Part shown: one piece after another, positions 33,938 to 40,224 of the stretch
Layout: each line of letters starts with the position of its first letter
How positions within the stretch are numbered: position 1 is the first letter of the stretch
NCBI GenBank assembly: GCA_016869645.1
Contig: VGDO01000027.1
Location: 1-40,224 of the forward strand
Direction of reading: 5' to 3'
DNA: 40,224 nt
Origin: Alphaproteobacteria bacterium
Lineage (GTDB): Bacteria > Pseudomonadota > Alphaproteobacteria > SHVW01
The notes under the pieces: model-generated
Database searches by the model: none
Told to the model about the DNA's origin: nothing
What the model saw: only the letters and a program-made list of their open reading frames with translations
Position numbers and translations under genes: made by a program

Positions 33938-35215
33938 ATGACCCGCAATCTGTCACGCCGCTCGACGCTCGCCCTGGGCGCTGGCCTGGCCGCTGTATCG
34001 GCGCTGCCCGGTGCCGCATTCGGCCAGGCGGCGAAGCGTCTGCGCATGACCTGGTGGGGCGGCACGGAGCGTGCCAAGCGCACCCAGGACGCGCTGCAGG
34101 TCTACCAGAAGAAGAATCCGGGCGTGCAGATCGACACCGAGACGGTCGGCTGGGGCGACTACTGGACGAAGTTGGCCACCCAAGTGGCCGGGGGCAACGC
34201 GCCCGACGTGATCCAGATGGACTACCGCTACATCTTCGAATACGCGCGCCGGCGCTCGCTCAAGCCGCTCGACGAATTCATGCCGAACCCTCTCGACATC
34301 GCCGATTTCGGCGCCGCCAACATCGACGGCGGCCGGGTCGACGGCAAGGTGTTCGGCGTCAGCATGGGCGTCAACTCGACCTGCATCTTCCACAACAGGA
34401 CCGTGCTCGAGCGCCTGAAGATCAACCCGCCCGATTTGACCACGACCTGGCCGCAGTTCGCGGAGATCGCCACCGCGATCGCCAAGGCCGAGGGACGCCG
34501 CGGCTTCTTCGGCTCGACCAATGCCGGCTTCAACGAGCCGGCGCTCGAGGTCTGGGTGCGCCAGCGCGGCAAGGCGCTCTACACCGACGAAGGGAAGCTC
34601 GCCTTCGCGCGCGACGACATTGCCGAGTGGTTCGACTACTGGGACCAGATGCGCCAGAAGGGCGGCGCCGTGGTCGGCGAGATCCAGGCGCTCAACCGCC
34701 AGACGACCGAGACCGACATGCTGAGCATGGGTCGCGCCGCCATCACCTTCGCGCACTCCAACCAGCTCGTCGCCTGGCAGGCGATCAACAAGGACAAGCT
34801 GGGCATGACGGCGATCCCGGGTGCCAAGCCCGGCCAATATTACAAGCCCTCGATGCTGCTCTCGGTCTCCGCGACCACGCCGCAGGGCCAGGAGGCGGCG
34901 CGCATCGTCAACTTCATCTCGACCGACCCGGATGCCGGCGCGGTGCTCGGCGTCGAGCGCGGCGTGCCGCCGTCCAAGCGCATGCGCGACGCGCTGCTGC
35001 CCAAGGTCGACGAGCTGGGAAGGGCGCAGATCGAGTACATCTCGGCCATCGCCAACAACGTCTCCAAGCTGCCGCCGCCGCCGCCCAAAGGGGCGGGCGA
35101 GATCGAGCAGCTGCTCAAGCGCGTCTACGAAACCGTCTCGCTCGGCACCGCCAAGGTGCCGGACGCCGCCACCACCTTCATGACCGAAGCGCAGAAGGCG
35201 CTGGAGCGGGCGTAG
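33938..35215 (+). CDS. Carbohydrate ABC transporter substrate-binding protein (family 1), Tat-exported
   Basis: A 425-residue SBP_bac_1 (maltose-binding-protein-like) protein. A twin-arginine motif SRRSTLALG (about 6-14) and a hydrophobic stretch ending AFGQ indicate Tat export. The mature part begins RLRMTWWGGTERAKRTQDAL, the usual first strand and helix. It continues with GWGDYWTKLATQVAGGNAPDVIQMD, the family signature around residues 70-94, and ends with hinge segments such as GVPPSKRMRDALL. I use ATG 33938, which has AGGAGAG upstream. It opens the sugar-importer operon under the palindromic operator. The likely ligand is an oligosaccharide, glycoside or polyol. Confidence 0.92.
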   Translation: MTRNLSRRSTLALGAGLAAVSALPGAAFGQAAKRLRMTWWGGTERAKRTQDALQVYQKKNPGVQIDTETVGWGDYWTKLATQVAGGNAPDVIQMDYRYIFEYARRRSLKPLDEFMPNPLDIADFGAANIDGGRVDGKVFGVSMGVNSTCIFHNRTVLERLKINPPDLTTTWPQFAEIATAIAKAEGRRGFFGSTNAGFNEPALEVWVRQRGKALYTDEGKLAFARDDIAEWFDYWDQMRQKGGAVVGEIQALNRQTTETDMLSMGRAAITFAHSNQLVAWQAINKDKLGMTAIPGAKPGQYYKPSMLLSVSATTPQGQEAARIVNFISTDPDAGAVLGVERGVPPSKRMRDALLPKVDELGRAQIEYISAIANNVSKLPPPPPKGAGEIEQLLKRVYETVSLGTAKVPDAATTFMTEAQKALERA

Positions 35216-35247
35216 GAATTGGACGCCATCGTGCGTGACGTCGCTGA

Positions 35248-35357
35248 CCCCTCACACTCCCGCAGCGTCGCTGCGTGTCCCTCCCTCTCCCTCAACGGGA
35301 GAGGGTAAGTGCAGGCGTTCCCTCTCCCCTTGAGGGAGAGGGACAGGGTGAAGGGTC
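35248..35357. repeat. Long GC-rich inverted repeat, copy D, between binding protein and permease genes
   Basis: The outer arms are ACCCCTCACACTCCC (from 35248) and an imperfect CAGGGTGAAGGGT block (to 35357). The inner hairpins are CCCTCTCCCTCAACGGGAGAGGG-like (35283-35305) and CCCTCTCCCCTTGAGGGAGAGGG-like (35320-35342). A small GCAGCG/CGCTGC hairpin lies at 35262-35275. The element fills the space between the binding-protein stop and the first permease start. Confidence 0.8.
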
Positions 35358-35398
35358 CGTGGGACTAGCCTCAATCTTCACCGAACGACAAGAGACCC

Positions 35399-36340
35399 AT
35401 GGCCGCCATCACCGCGCATGAGCGGCCGGCGGCGGCGCGGCCGCGCGTCGGGCGATTCGGGGCGCAGGATGGTGCCGCTTATCTGTTTCTCGCACCGTGG
35501 CTGGCCGGCTTCTTCCTGCTGACCCTGGGGCCGACGCTCGGCTCGCTCTATCTCTCCTTCACGCATTTCGATCTTCTGCAGGCGCCGCGCTGGAACGGGC
35601 TCGGCAATTACATCCGCATGTTCACCTCCGATCCGCGCTTCTACAACGCGCTATCTGTGACCTTCTGGTATGTCGGCCTGTCCGTGCCGCTCAAGCTCGT
35701 CTTCGCGCTCGCCATCGCGATGATGCTCGATCAGGGTCTGCGCGGCCTGTCGGTCTACCGCGCGCTCTTCTATATCCCGTCGCTGCTCGGCGGCAGCGTG
35801 GCGATCGCCGTGCTGTGGCGCCAGATCTTCGGCTATAACGGGCTGATCAACGAGGGGCTGTCCGTCTTCGGCATCGACGGGCCGAGCTGGATCTCCAACC
35901 CGCAATACTCGCTGGTCACGCTGGTCGTGCTGCGCGTCTGGCAGTTCGGCTCGCCGATGGTGATTTTTCTCGCCGGGCTGCGCCAGATCCCGCAGGAGCT
36001 CTACGAGGCGGCGACGATCGACGGCGCGGGGCCGGTGCAGCGCTTCTTCCGCATCACGCTGCCGCTCTTGGCGCCCGTCGTGTTCTTCAATCTGATCCTG
36101 CAGACGATCGACGCCTTCAAGGCCTTCACGCCGGCCTTCATCGTCAGCGGCGGCACCGGCGGACCGGTTGATTCGACGCTGTTTTACACGCTCTATCTCT
36201 ACCAGGAAGGCTTCGCCTATTTCCGCATGGGCTATGCCGCGGCCATGGCGTGGTTCCTCTTGACCATCATCGCCCTCTTCACCGCGCTGGCGTTCCTGAC
36301 GTCGCGCTACTGGGTCTATTACGGCGATGAGGGCCGCTAG
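35399..36340 (+). CDS. Carbohydrate ABC transporter permease (MalF/UgpA-like)
   Basis: A 313-residue inner-membrane permease. A first helix at about 25-48 (YLFLAPWLAGFFLLTLGP) follows a short cytoplasmic N-terminus, and about five more helices follow. The EAA loop that docks the ATPase is LYEAATIDGAGPVQRFFRITLPLLAP. It ends 14 bases inside the next permease gene, giving overlapping translation. Its ribosome site is AAGAGACCC, rather weak, so expression may be lower than that of the upstream binding protein. Confidence 0.93.
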   Translation: MAAITAHERPAAARPRVGRFGAQDGAAYLFLAPWLAGFFLLTLGPTLGSLYLSFTHFDLLQAPRWNGLGNYIRMFTSDPRFYNALSVTFWYVGLSVPLKLVFALAIAMMLDQGLRGLSVYRALFYIPSLLGGSVAIAVLWRQIFGYNGLINEGLSVFGIDGPSWISNPQYSLVTLVVLRVWQFGSPMVIFLAGLRQIPQELYEAATIDGAGPVQRFFRITLPLLAPVVFFNLILQTIDAFKAFTPAFIVSGGTGGPVDSTLFYTLYLYQEGFAYFRMGYAAAMAWFLLTIIALFTALAFLTSRYWVYYGDEGR

Positions 36341-37193
36341 TCACCCCGCCTCCGACGTCCTCGCCCGCCGCCTGCGCGGGCTGGCCGCCCATGGCGTGTT
36401 GATCCTGTGTTCGGTCGGCATGCTCTATCCCGTATTGTGGATGGTCGCGAGCTCGTTCAAGCCCGAGCAGCTCATCTTCTCGGACTTCACGCTGTGGCCG
36501 CGCGATTTCAGCCTGAAGGCGTATGTCGAGGGCTGGAACGGGCTGAGCGTCAGCTTCACCCGCTTCTTCCTCAACTCGGCGCTGGTCTCGTCGCTCGCCG
36601 TGATCGGCAATGTGACGGCGTGCTCGCTGGCGGCCTACGCCTTCGCGCGGCTCAACTTCCGGCTCAAGCGCCTGTGGTTCGCGCTGATGCTCGGCACGCT
36701 GATGCTGCCCTATCACGTGACCCTGATCCCGCAATACGTGCTGTTTCTCAACCTCGGCTGGGTCAACACCTTCCTGCCGCTGGTCGTGCCCAAATTTCTC
36801 GCGGTCGACGCCTTCTTCATCTTCCTGATGGTGCAGTTCTTCCGCACCATCCCGCGCGAGCTCGACGAGGCGGCGATGATCGACGGCTGCGGCCCGTTCA
36901 AGATCTACCTGCTGGTGATATTGCCGCTGTCGAAGCCGGTGCTGGCGACCGCCGCGATCTTCTCCTTCATCTGGACCTGGGACGATTTCTTCGGCCCGCT
37001 GATCTATCTCAGCGACACGGTGCACTACACCGTGCCGCTCGCCTTGCGCTCCTTCGTCGATTCGAGCGGCCGCTCCGAATGGGGCCCGCTCTTCGCCATG
37101 TCGATCCTGTCCCTCGTGCCGGTCTTCCTCGTGTTCCTGTTCTGCCAGCGGTTGATCATCAGGGGCATCTCGACCTCGGGGCTGCGGGGCTAA
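36327..37193 (+). CDS. Carbohydrate ABC transporter permease (MalG/UgpE-like)
   Basis: A 288-residue permease with about six helices. The first helix is at about 20-42, and the block SLAAYAFARLNFRLKR near residues 92-107 is typical of MalG-type proteins. The EAA loop is ELDEAAMIDGCGPFKIYLLVILPLSKP. ATG 36327 lies inside the end of the previous gene, overlapping by 14 bases. No ATPase gene follows, so a shared MsmK/UgpC-type ATPase elsewhere, or one lost from this locus, would be needed for uptake. Confidence 0.92.
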   Translation: MRAASHPASDVLARRLRGLAAHGVLILCSVGMLYPVLWMVASSFKPEQLIFSDFTLWPRDFSLKAYVEGWNGLSVSFTRFFLNSALVSSLAVIGNVTACSLAAYAFARLNFRLKRLWFALMLGTLMLPYHVTLIPQYVLFLNLGWVNTFLPLVVPKFLAVDAFFIFLMVQFFRTIPRELDEAAMIDGCGPFKIYLLVILPLSKPVLATAAIFSFIWTWDDFFGPLIYLSDTVHYTVPLALRSFVDSSGRSEWGPLFAMSILSLVPVFLVFLFCQRLIIRGISTSGLRG

Positions 37194-37224
37194 CTCGTCG
37201 GCGCACTCCAGGAATCTCACACGC

Positions 37225-38253
37225 ATGCCCTCACCCGTCCGCTTCGCCGTCATCGGCCTCAACCACAATCACATCCAGGGCATGACCCGCGCGCTCAAGG
37301 AGGCGGGCGCCACGCTCGTCGCCGTGCACGCGCCCGAGGACGAGCTCGCCAAGCCTTTTCTCGAAACCCATCCCGGGGCGAAGCGCGTCGGGGACAAGCG
37401 CCAGATCCTCGAGGACAAGTCGATCCACTGCGTGCTTTCCGCCTCGATTAACAACGAGCGCGCGCCGCTCGGGATCGAGGTGATGCGCCACGGCAAGGAC
37501 TTCCTGGTCGACAAGCCCGGCGTCACCACGCTGGAAGACCTGGCACAGCTTCGCCAGGTGCAGCGCGAGACCGGCCGCAAATATCTCATCTGGTTCAGCG
37601 AGCGGCTGGAGCAGCGCGCCACGGTCAAGGCCGGCGAGCTGGTCAAGGCGGGCGCCATCGGCCGTGTCTTTCACACGGTCGGCCTCGGCCCGCATCACCT
37701 GCGCGCGGCGACGCGGCCGGCATGGTTCTTCAAGCGCGCGCAATACGGCGGCGTGCTCACCGACATCGCGTCGCACCAACTCGACCAGTTCCTGTTTTTC
37801 ACCGAGGCCACGAGCGCGGAGATCGTCGCCTCTCATGTCGGCAACCAGAACAATCCCGATCATCCCGAGCTCGAGGATTTCGGCGACGTGCTGGTGCGCG
37901 GCAAGGGTCCCGCCGGGGAGGCGACGGGATATGTCCGCGTCGACTGGTTCACGCCCGAGGGCTTGGGCGTGTGGGGCGACGGGCGCCTGACGCTCGCCGG
38001 CACCGAGGGCACGATCGAGCTGCGCAAATATGTCGACATCGCCGGGCGCACGGGCGCCAATCACCTGTTCCTGGTCGACAACAAGGGCATCAACTACATG
38101 GATTGCAGCGCCACGCCCCTGCCCTTCGCCCAGCAGTTCCTCGTCGATGTCATCGACCGCACGGAAACGGCGATGAGCCAGGAACATTGCTTCGCCGTGT
38201 GCGAGCTGGCGCTGACCGCCCAGGCGCGCGCGGTGCGATTGGGAAAGACGTAG
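37225..38253 (+). CDS. Gfo/Idh/MocA family oxidoreductase with atypical cofactor motifs
   Basis: A 342-residue protein with the two-domain Gfo/Idh/MocA layout. The N-terminal motif is FAVIGLNHNHIQGM (7-20), with Asn-His-Asn-His where most members have GxGxxG. The second motif is VDKPG at 95-99 instead of EKP, which keeps the lysine. The C-terminal half has YGGVLTDIASHQLDQFLFF, giving the expected D-x-x-x-H pair. GxNHxH-type members are known among inositol-dehydrogenase-like proteins in ABC sugar operons, and many lack assigned substrates. It starts 31 bases past the second permease and belongs to the same operon. Confidence 0.88.
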   Translation: MPSPVRFAVIGLNHNHIQGMTRALKEAGATLVAVHAPEDELAKPFLETHPGAKRVGDKRQILEDKSIHCVLSASINNERAPLGIEVMRHGKDFLVDKPGVTTLEDLAQLRQVQRETGRKYLIWFSERLEQRATVKAGELVKAGAIGRVFHTVGLGPHHLRAATRPAWFFKRAQYGGVLTDIASHQLDQFLFFTEATSAEIVASHVGNQNNPDHPELEDFGDVLVRGKGPAGEATGYVRVDWFTPEGLGVWGDGRLTLAGTEGTIELRKYVDIAGRTGANHLFLVDNKGINYMDCSATPLPFAQQFLVDVIDRTETAMSQEHCFAVCELALTAQARAVRLGKT

Positions 38254-38257
38254 ACAA

Positions 38258-38370
38258 CCTCCTCCCCCGCCGCAGGTGGGGGAGGATCGAGGTGGGGGCC
38301 CGCAGCGGCAAGCGCCGACCGCAAGGGCCCCCACCCCGACCCTCCCCCGTACCGCGTCCGAGGGAGGGAG
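38258..38370. repeat. Long GC-rich inverted repeat, copy E
   Basis: The left module CCTCCTCCCCC-GCCGCAGGT-GGGGGAGG lies near 38258-38284, followed by TCGAGGTGGGGGCCC. The right mirror is GGGCCCCCACCCCGACCCTCCCCC (about 38325-38348), followed by an imperfect stem to 38370. The central part holds further short GC pairs. The element separates two same-strand dehydrogenase genes and is closest in sequence to copy C. Confidence 0.75.
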
Positions 38371-38391
38371 AAGAACGGCAGGAGTGAGTGC

Positions 38392-39453
38392 ATGCGCTGC
38401 TACGGCGTCGCCGTGATCGGCTGCGGCATCGGCCGCCAGCACATCGAGGCTTGGCAGAAACTGCCCGGCAAGTTCGCGGTGCGCGTCGTGTGCGACATCA
38501 AGTCCGACGTCGCGCGCGCGACCGCTGACAAATTCGGCATCGCCGATGCAGAAACCGACTACGCCAGCGTGCTCCGACGCCGCGACGTCGACATCGTCGA
38601 TCTGTGTACGCCGTCCGCCACCCATGTCGAGCTGGTCGAGGCCGCGCTGGCCGCCGGCAAGCATGTCGTGTGCGAGAAGCCGCTCGCCGGCTCGCTCGCC
38701 GAGATCGATCGGCTCGAGCGCGCCGCCGCCAAGGCAAAAGGCCGGCTCATGCCGATCTACCAGTACCGCTACGGCAACGGCGTGCGAAAGCTGCGCCACC
38801 TCCAGGAAAAGGGGCTGACCGGCAAGCTCTACCTGTCGACGATCGAGACGATCTGGCGGCGCACGCCCGCCTACTACGACAATCCGTGGCGCGGCCGCTG
38901 GAAGACGGAGCTCGGCGGCTGCCTGACCACCCACGCAATCCACGCACATGACATGCTGTGCTGGGTCGCGGGCCCGATCCGTACCGTGACCGCGCACATG
39001 GCGACGCGCGTCAACCCGATCGAGGTCGAGGACTGTGCGGCCGCGGCGCTGATCATGGCGGACGGATCGCTCGCCACGCTGTCGGTGACTTTGGGTGCGG
39101 CCGCCGAGTTCTCGCGCCTGCGCTTCTGCTTCGAGCACCTGACGGCCGAGAGCAGCACCGCGCCTTACACGCCCGGCGCCGAACCGTGGAGCTTCACCCC
39201 CGCGGTGCCCGAGCGGGTCGGCGAGATCGACGCCGCCTTCGCCGATTTCCAGCCTAAGGAGGAGCGCTTCATCGGCCAGTTCGACGATTTCCACACAGCG
39301 CTCGAAACGGGCGGACCGCTGCCGATCACGGTCGCGGATTCACGCCGCTCGGTCGAACTGCTGACCGCGCTCTATCATGCGGCGATGGCGAAGCAGATCG
39401 TCGAGCTGCCGCTCAAGCCGGATCACGTGAAATATGGCGGGTGGGGGCCGTAG
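38392..39453 (+). CDS. Gfo/Idh/MocA family oxidoreductase
   Basis: A 353-residue NAD(P)-dependent dehydrogenase with the regular motifs: VAVIGCGIGRQHIEAW (6-21), VCEKPLAGS for the EKP signature, and GGCLTTHAIHAHDML corresponding to the catalytic D/T-x-x-x-H region. There is no signal peptide. It lies 138 bases past the atypical family member, separated by repeat copy E, and is the last gene of the plus-strand catabolic run. Substrates of the family are sugars, inositols and their keto forms. Two family members at one importer suggest sequential oxidation and reduction, as in keto-sugar epimerisation pathways. Confidence 0.9.
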   Translation: MRCYGVAVIGCGIGRQHIEAWQKLPGKFAVRVVCDIKSDVARATADKFGIADAETDYASVLRRRDVDIVDLCTPSATHVELVEAALAAGKHVVCEKPLAGSLAEIDRLERAAAKAKGRLMPIYQYRYGNGVRKLRHLQEKGLTGKLYLSTIETIWRRTPAYYDNPWRGRWKTELGGCLTTHAIHAHDMLCWVAGPIRTVTAHMATRVNPIEVEDCAAAALIMADGSLATLSVTLGAAAEFSRLRFCFEHLTAESSTAPYTPGAEPWSFTPAVPERVGEIDAAFADFQPKEERFIGQFDDFHTALETGGPLPITVADSRRSVELLTALYHAAMAKQIVELPLKPDHVKYGGWGP

Positions 39454-39511
39454 GTCCAAGCTGGCGAGGCAACGAGCCTGGCGCGTCAGTCCCGAACCCT
39501 GCCAACCCAGT

Positions 39512-39895
39512 TCAGTAGCCGAGCACCGGAGCAAGTCGTGCACGGACTTCGTCGAGCACGGTCGCGCCCACGCGCGCGATGCGCTCCGCTCGACGGGCGC
39601 GCCAGTCGGCGCTGCGCATGTGATCGGCTAGGACCACGCCGCTGATCGGCAGGCCGGGCGGCAAGTCAACCTCAAATGGATAACCCTTTTTCTGGCTGGT
39701 GATCGGACATACGAACGCCAGCCCGCTCGGACCGTTGTATGCCGCTGGTGAAACGACGAGCGCCGGACGCCGTCCAGCCTGCTCGTGGCCCGCCTGAGGA
39801 TCGAAGCTGAGCCAGATCAGGTCGCCGCCATCGGGCAGGTAGCCCTTGCTACCAGACCTCGCGCCCGCGCCTCTTGCCCCAACCGGTCTCGCCAT
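39512..39895 (-). CDS. MazF/PemK-type mRNA-interferase toxin
   Basis: A protein of up to 127 residues. The family core starts at GDLIWLSFDPQAGHEQAGRRPALVVSPAAYN (about 24-54), which is characteristic of MazF/ChpB endoribonucleases, and continues with VCPITSQKKGYPFEV. The only in-frame ATG before the core is 39895. This makes an unusual 47-base overlap with the antitoxin gene and adds about 18 Arg/Gly-rich residues that family members usually lack; a non-ATG start closer to 39846 is possible. The pair has the standard antitoxin-then-toxin order. MazF proteins cut mRNA at short motifs when the antitoxin is degraded. Confidence 0.88.
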   Translation of the reverse strand: MARPVGARGAGARSGSKGYLPDGGDLIWLSFDPQAGHEQAGRRPALVVSPAAYNGPSGLAFVCPITSQKKGYPFEVDLPPGLPISGVVLADHMRSADWRARRAERIARVGATVLDEVRARLAPVLGY

Positions 39896-40088
39896 GGACG
39901 TTGTCCTGGGTGATGCCTCTGACGAGGTCTTTCAAAACATAGCGCCGGTGCACGGGCGCAATGACCAAGCGGCCGCGCGACACCGAAACTTCGACTTCGG
40001 ACCCCTCGCGCGCGTTGATCTCCTCGGCGAATGCCGATGGGATTCGAACGGCTAGGCTGTTGCCCCACTTGGCCAACTGGGTCTTCAT
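39849..40088 (-). CDS. MazE/AbrB-type antitoxin
   Basis: A 79-residue protein starting MKTQLAKWGNSLAVRIP, the SpoVT/AbrB-like swapped-hairpin DNA-binding domain of MazE antitoxins. The acidic and then basic C-terminal part (about 45-79) is the usual toxin-binding tail. I choose ATG 40088 because the domain begins there; a longer frame to 40124 would include the palindromic promoter region. It neutralises the MazF-like toxin and probably represses its own operon. Confidence 0.88.
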   Translation of the reverse strand: MKTQLAKWGNSLAVRIPSAFAEEINAREGSEVEVSVSRGRLVIAPVHRRYVLKDLVRGITQDNVHGETGWGKRRGREVW

Positions 40089-40114
40089 CGCATCATCTCT
40101 GTCGGGGCCATTCC

Positions 40115-40122
40115 GTATATAC
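40115..40122. promoter_or_regulatory. Possible autoregulatory palindrome of the toxin-antitoxin pair
   Basis: GTATATAC is a perfect 8-base palindrome 27 bases before the antitoxin start and also reads as a -10-like element on the minus strand. MazE-type antitoxins often bind AT-rich palindromes overlapping their promoter, so this is a reasonable candidate. Confidence 0.4.
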
Positions 40123-40224
40123 AATGAAGATACGTCAGGGCAGAGCGGCTGTCAAACCACAGGGGGACAAGGGGACATTCTTTTCCGAAAAGAGGGCATT
40201 CATCTCTCCTGTCGTGGCCCGCTT
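40123..40224. other. Right-edge noncoding sequence
   Basis: No gene is visible. It holds a GGGGGACAAGGGGACA stretch (40162-40177) and the inverted repeat CTTTTC-C-GAAAAG (40180-40192). Such 'GGGGACA...TTTTCC' strings often occur near transposase genes in my experience, so an insertion element may begin beyond the edge; this is weak evidence. Confidence 0.2.

Noticed and set aside
13689..38370. A dispersed CRISPR-like array
   Set aside because: The repeats are single elements far apart, differ in sequence, and have no regular spacers or cas genes.

Overview
The window is GC-rich and has dense, overlapping gene runs, many substrate-binding proteins with twin-arginine leaders, and no rRNA or tRNA. 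It looks like the chromosome of a nutritionally versatile alphaproteobacterium of the Rhizobiales or Rhodospirillales type. That placement rests on gene content and style; no phylogenetic marker is present. I see no CRISPR array, prophage or conjugation gene. The only mobile-element hint with coding content is a 46-residue transposase-like tail cut by the left edge.

Layout. (1) 235-9672, minus: a dipeptide/oligopeptide-type ABC importer (two permeases, two ATPases, 9672-5920) followed by three solute-binding proteins (5285-235). Two of these are close paralogues. A GFA-type zinc protein gene sits between them on the plus strand. (2) 9979-15622, plus: two adjacent genes of unknown function (597 and 289 aa), then a hormone-sensitive-lipase-type esterase, a short-chain dehydrogenase and a stand-alone methionine-synthase-like protein. 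(3) 15802-18637, plus: an exported serine hydrolase, a small DUF1232 membrane protein, a VOC-family protein and a small exported nuclease. (4) 30600-18648, minus: an almost uninterrupted run of twelve genes. In order of transcription these are a TetR regulator, a dihydrodipicolinate-synthase-like aldolase, an ABC permease and ATPase, a tripartite tricarboxylate-type transporter (tctC, tctB, tctA), a TIM-barrel isomerase, an enolase-superfamily enzyme, a Gfo/Idh/MocA dehydrogenase, a DUF993 aldolase-like protein and a second isomerase. (5) 30692-31702, plus: an NMT1/THI5-type binding protein, divergent from the TetR gene, ending in a strong terminator. (6) 32668-31784 and 33743-32682, minus: a GNAT acetyltransferase and an NAD-dependent epimerase-like protein. 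(7) 33938-39453, plus: a carbohydrate ABC importer (binding protein and two permeases, no ATPase) and two further Gfo/Idh/MocA dehydrogenases. (8) 40088-39512, minus: a MazE/MazF-type toxin-antitoxin pair.

Regions 4-7 look like one catabolic supercluster of about 21 kb for carbohydrate-like or sugar-acid-like compounds: three transport systems feed oxidation, epimerisation, dehydration and aldol cleavage. The link is supported by nearly identical palindromes of the form TAACC-N4-GGTTA beside the TetR gene (30628-30641) and beside the sugar importer (33847-33860), with a degenerate copy before the ABC permease gene (28773-28786). I infer that this TetR protein controls all three units. The substrate cannot be named from sequence alone.

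Two repeat families stand out. Five long GC-rich inverted repeats lie only in spacers between same-strand genes. Two of them lie exactly between a binding-protein gene and its membrane-component gene, where REP hairpins in other bacteria raise binding-protein mRNA relative to permease mRNA. Three short palindromes of 10-11-10 form share a conserved loop, TCGACAAGCTC or its complement.
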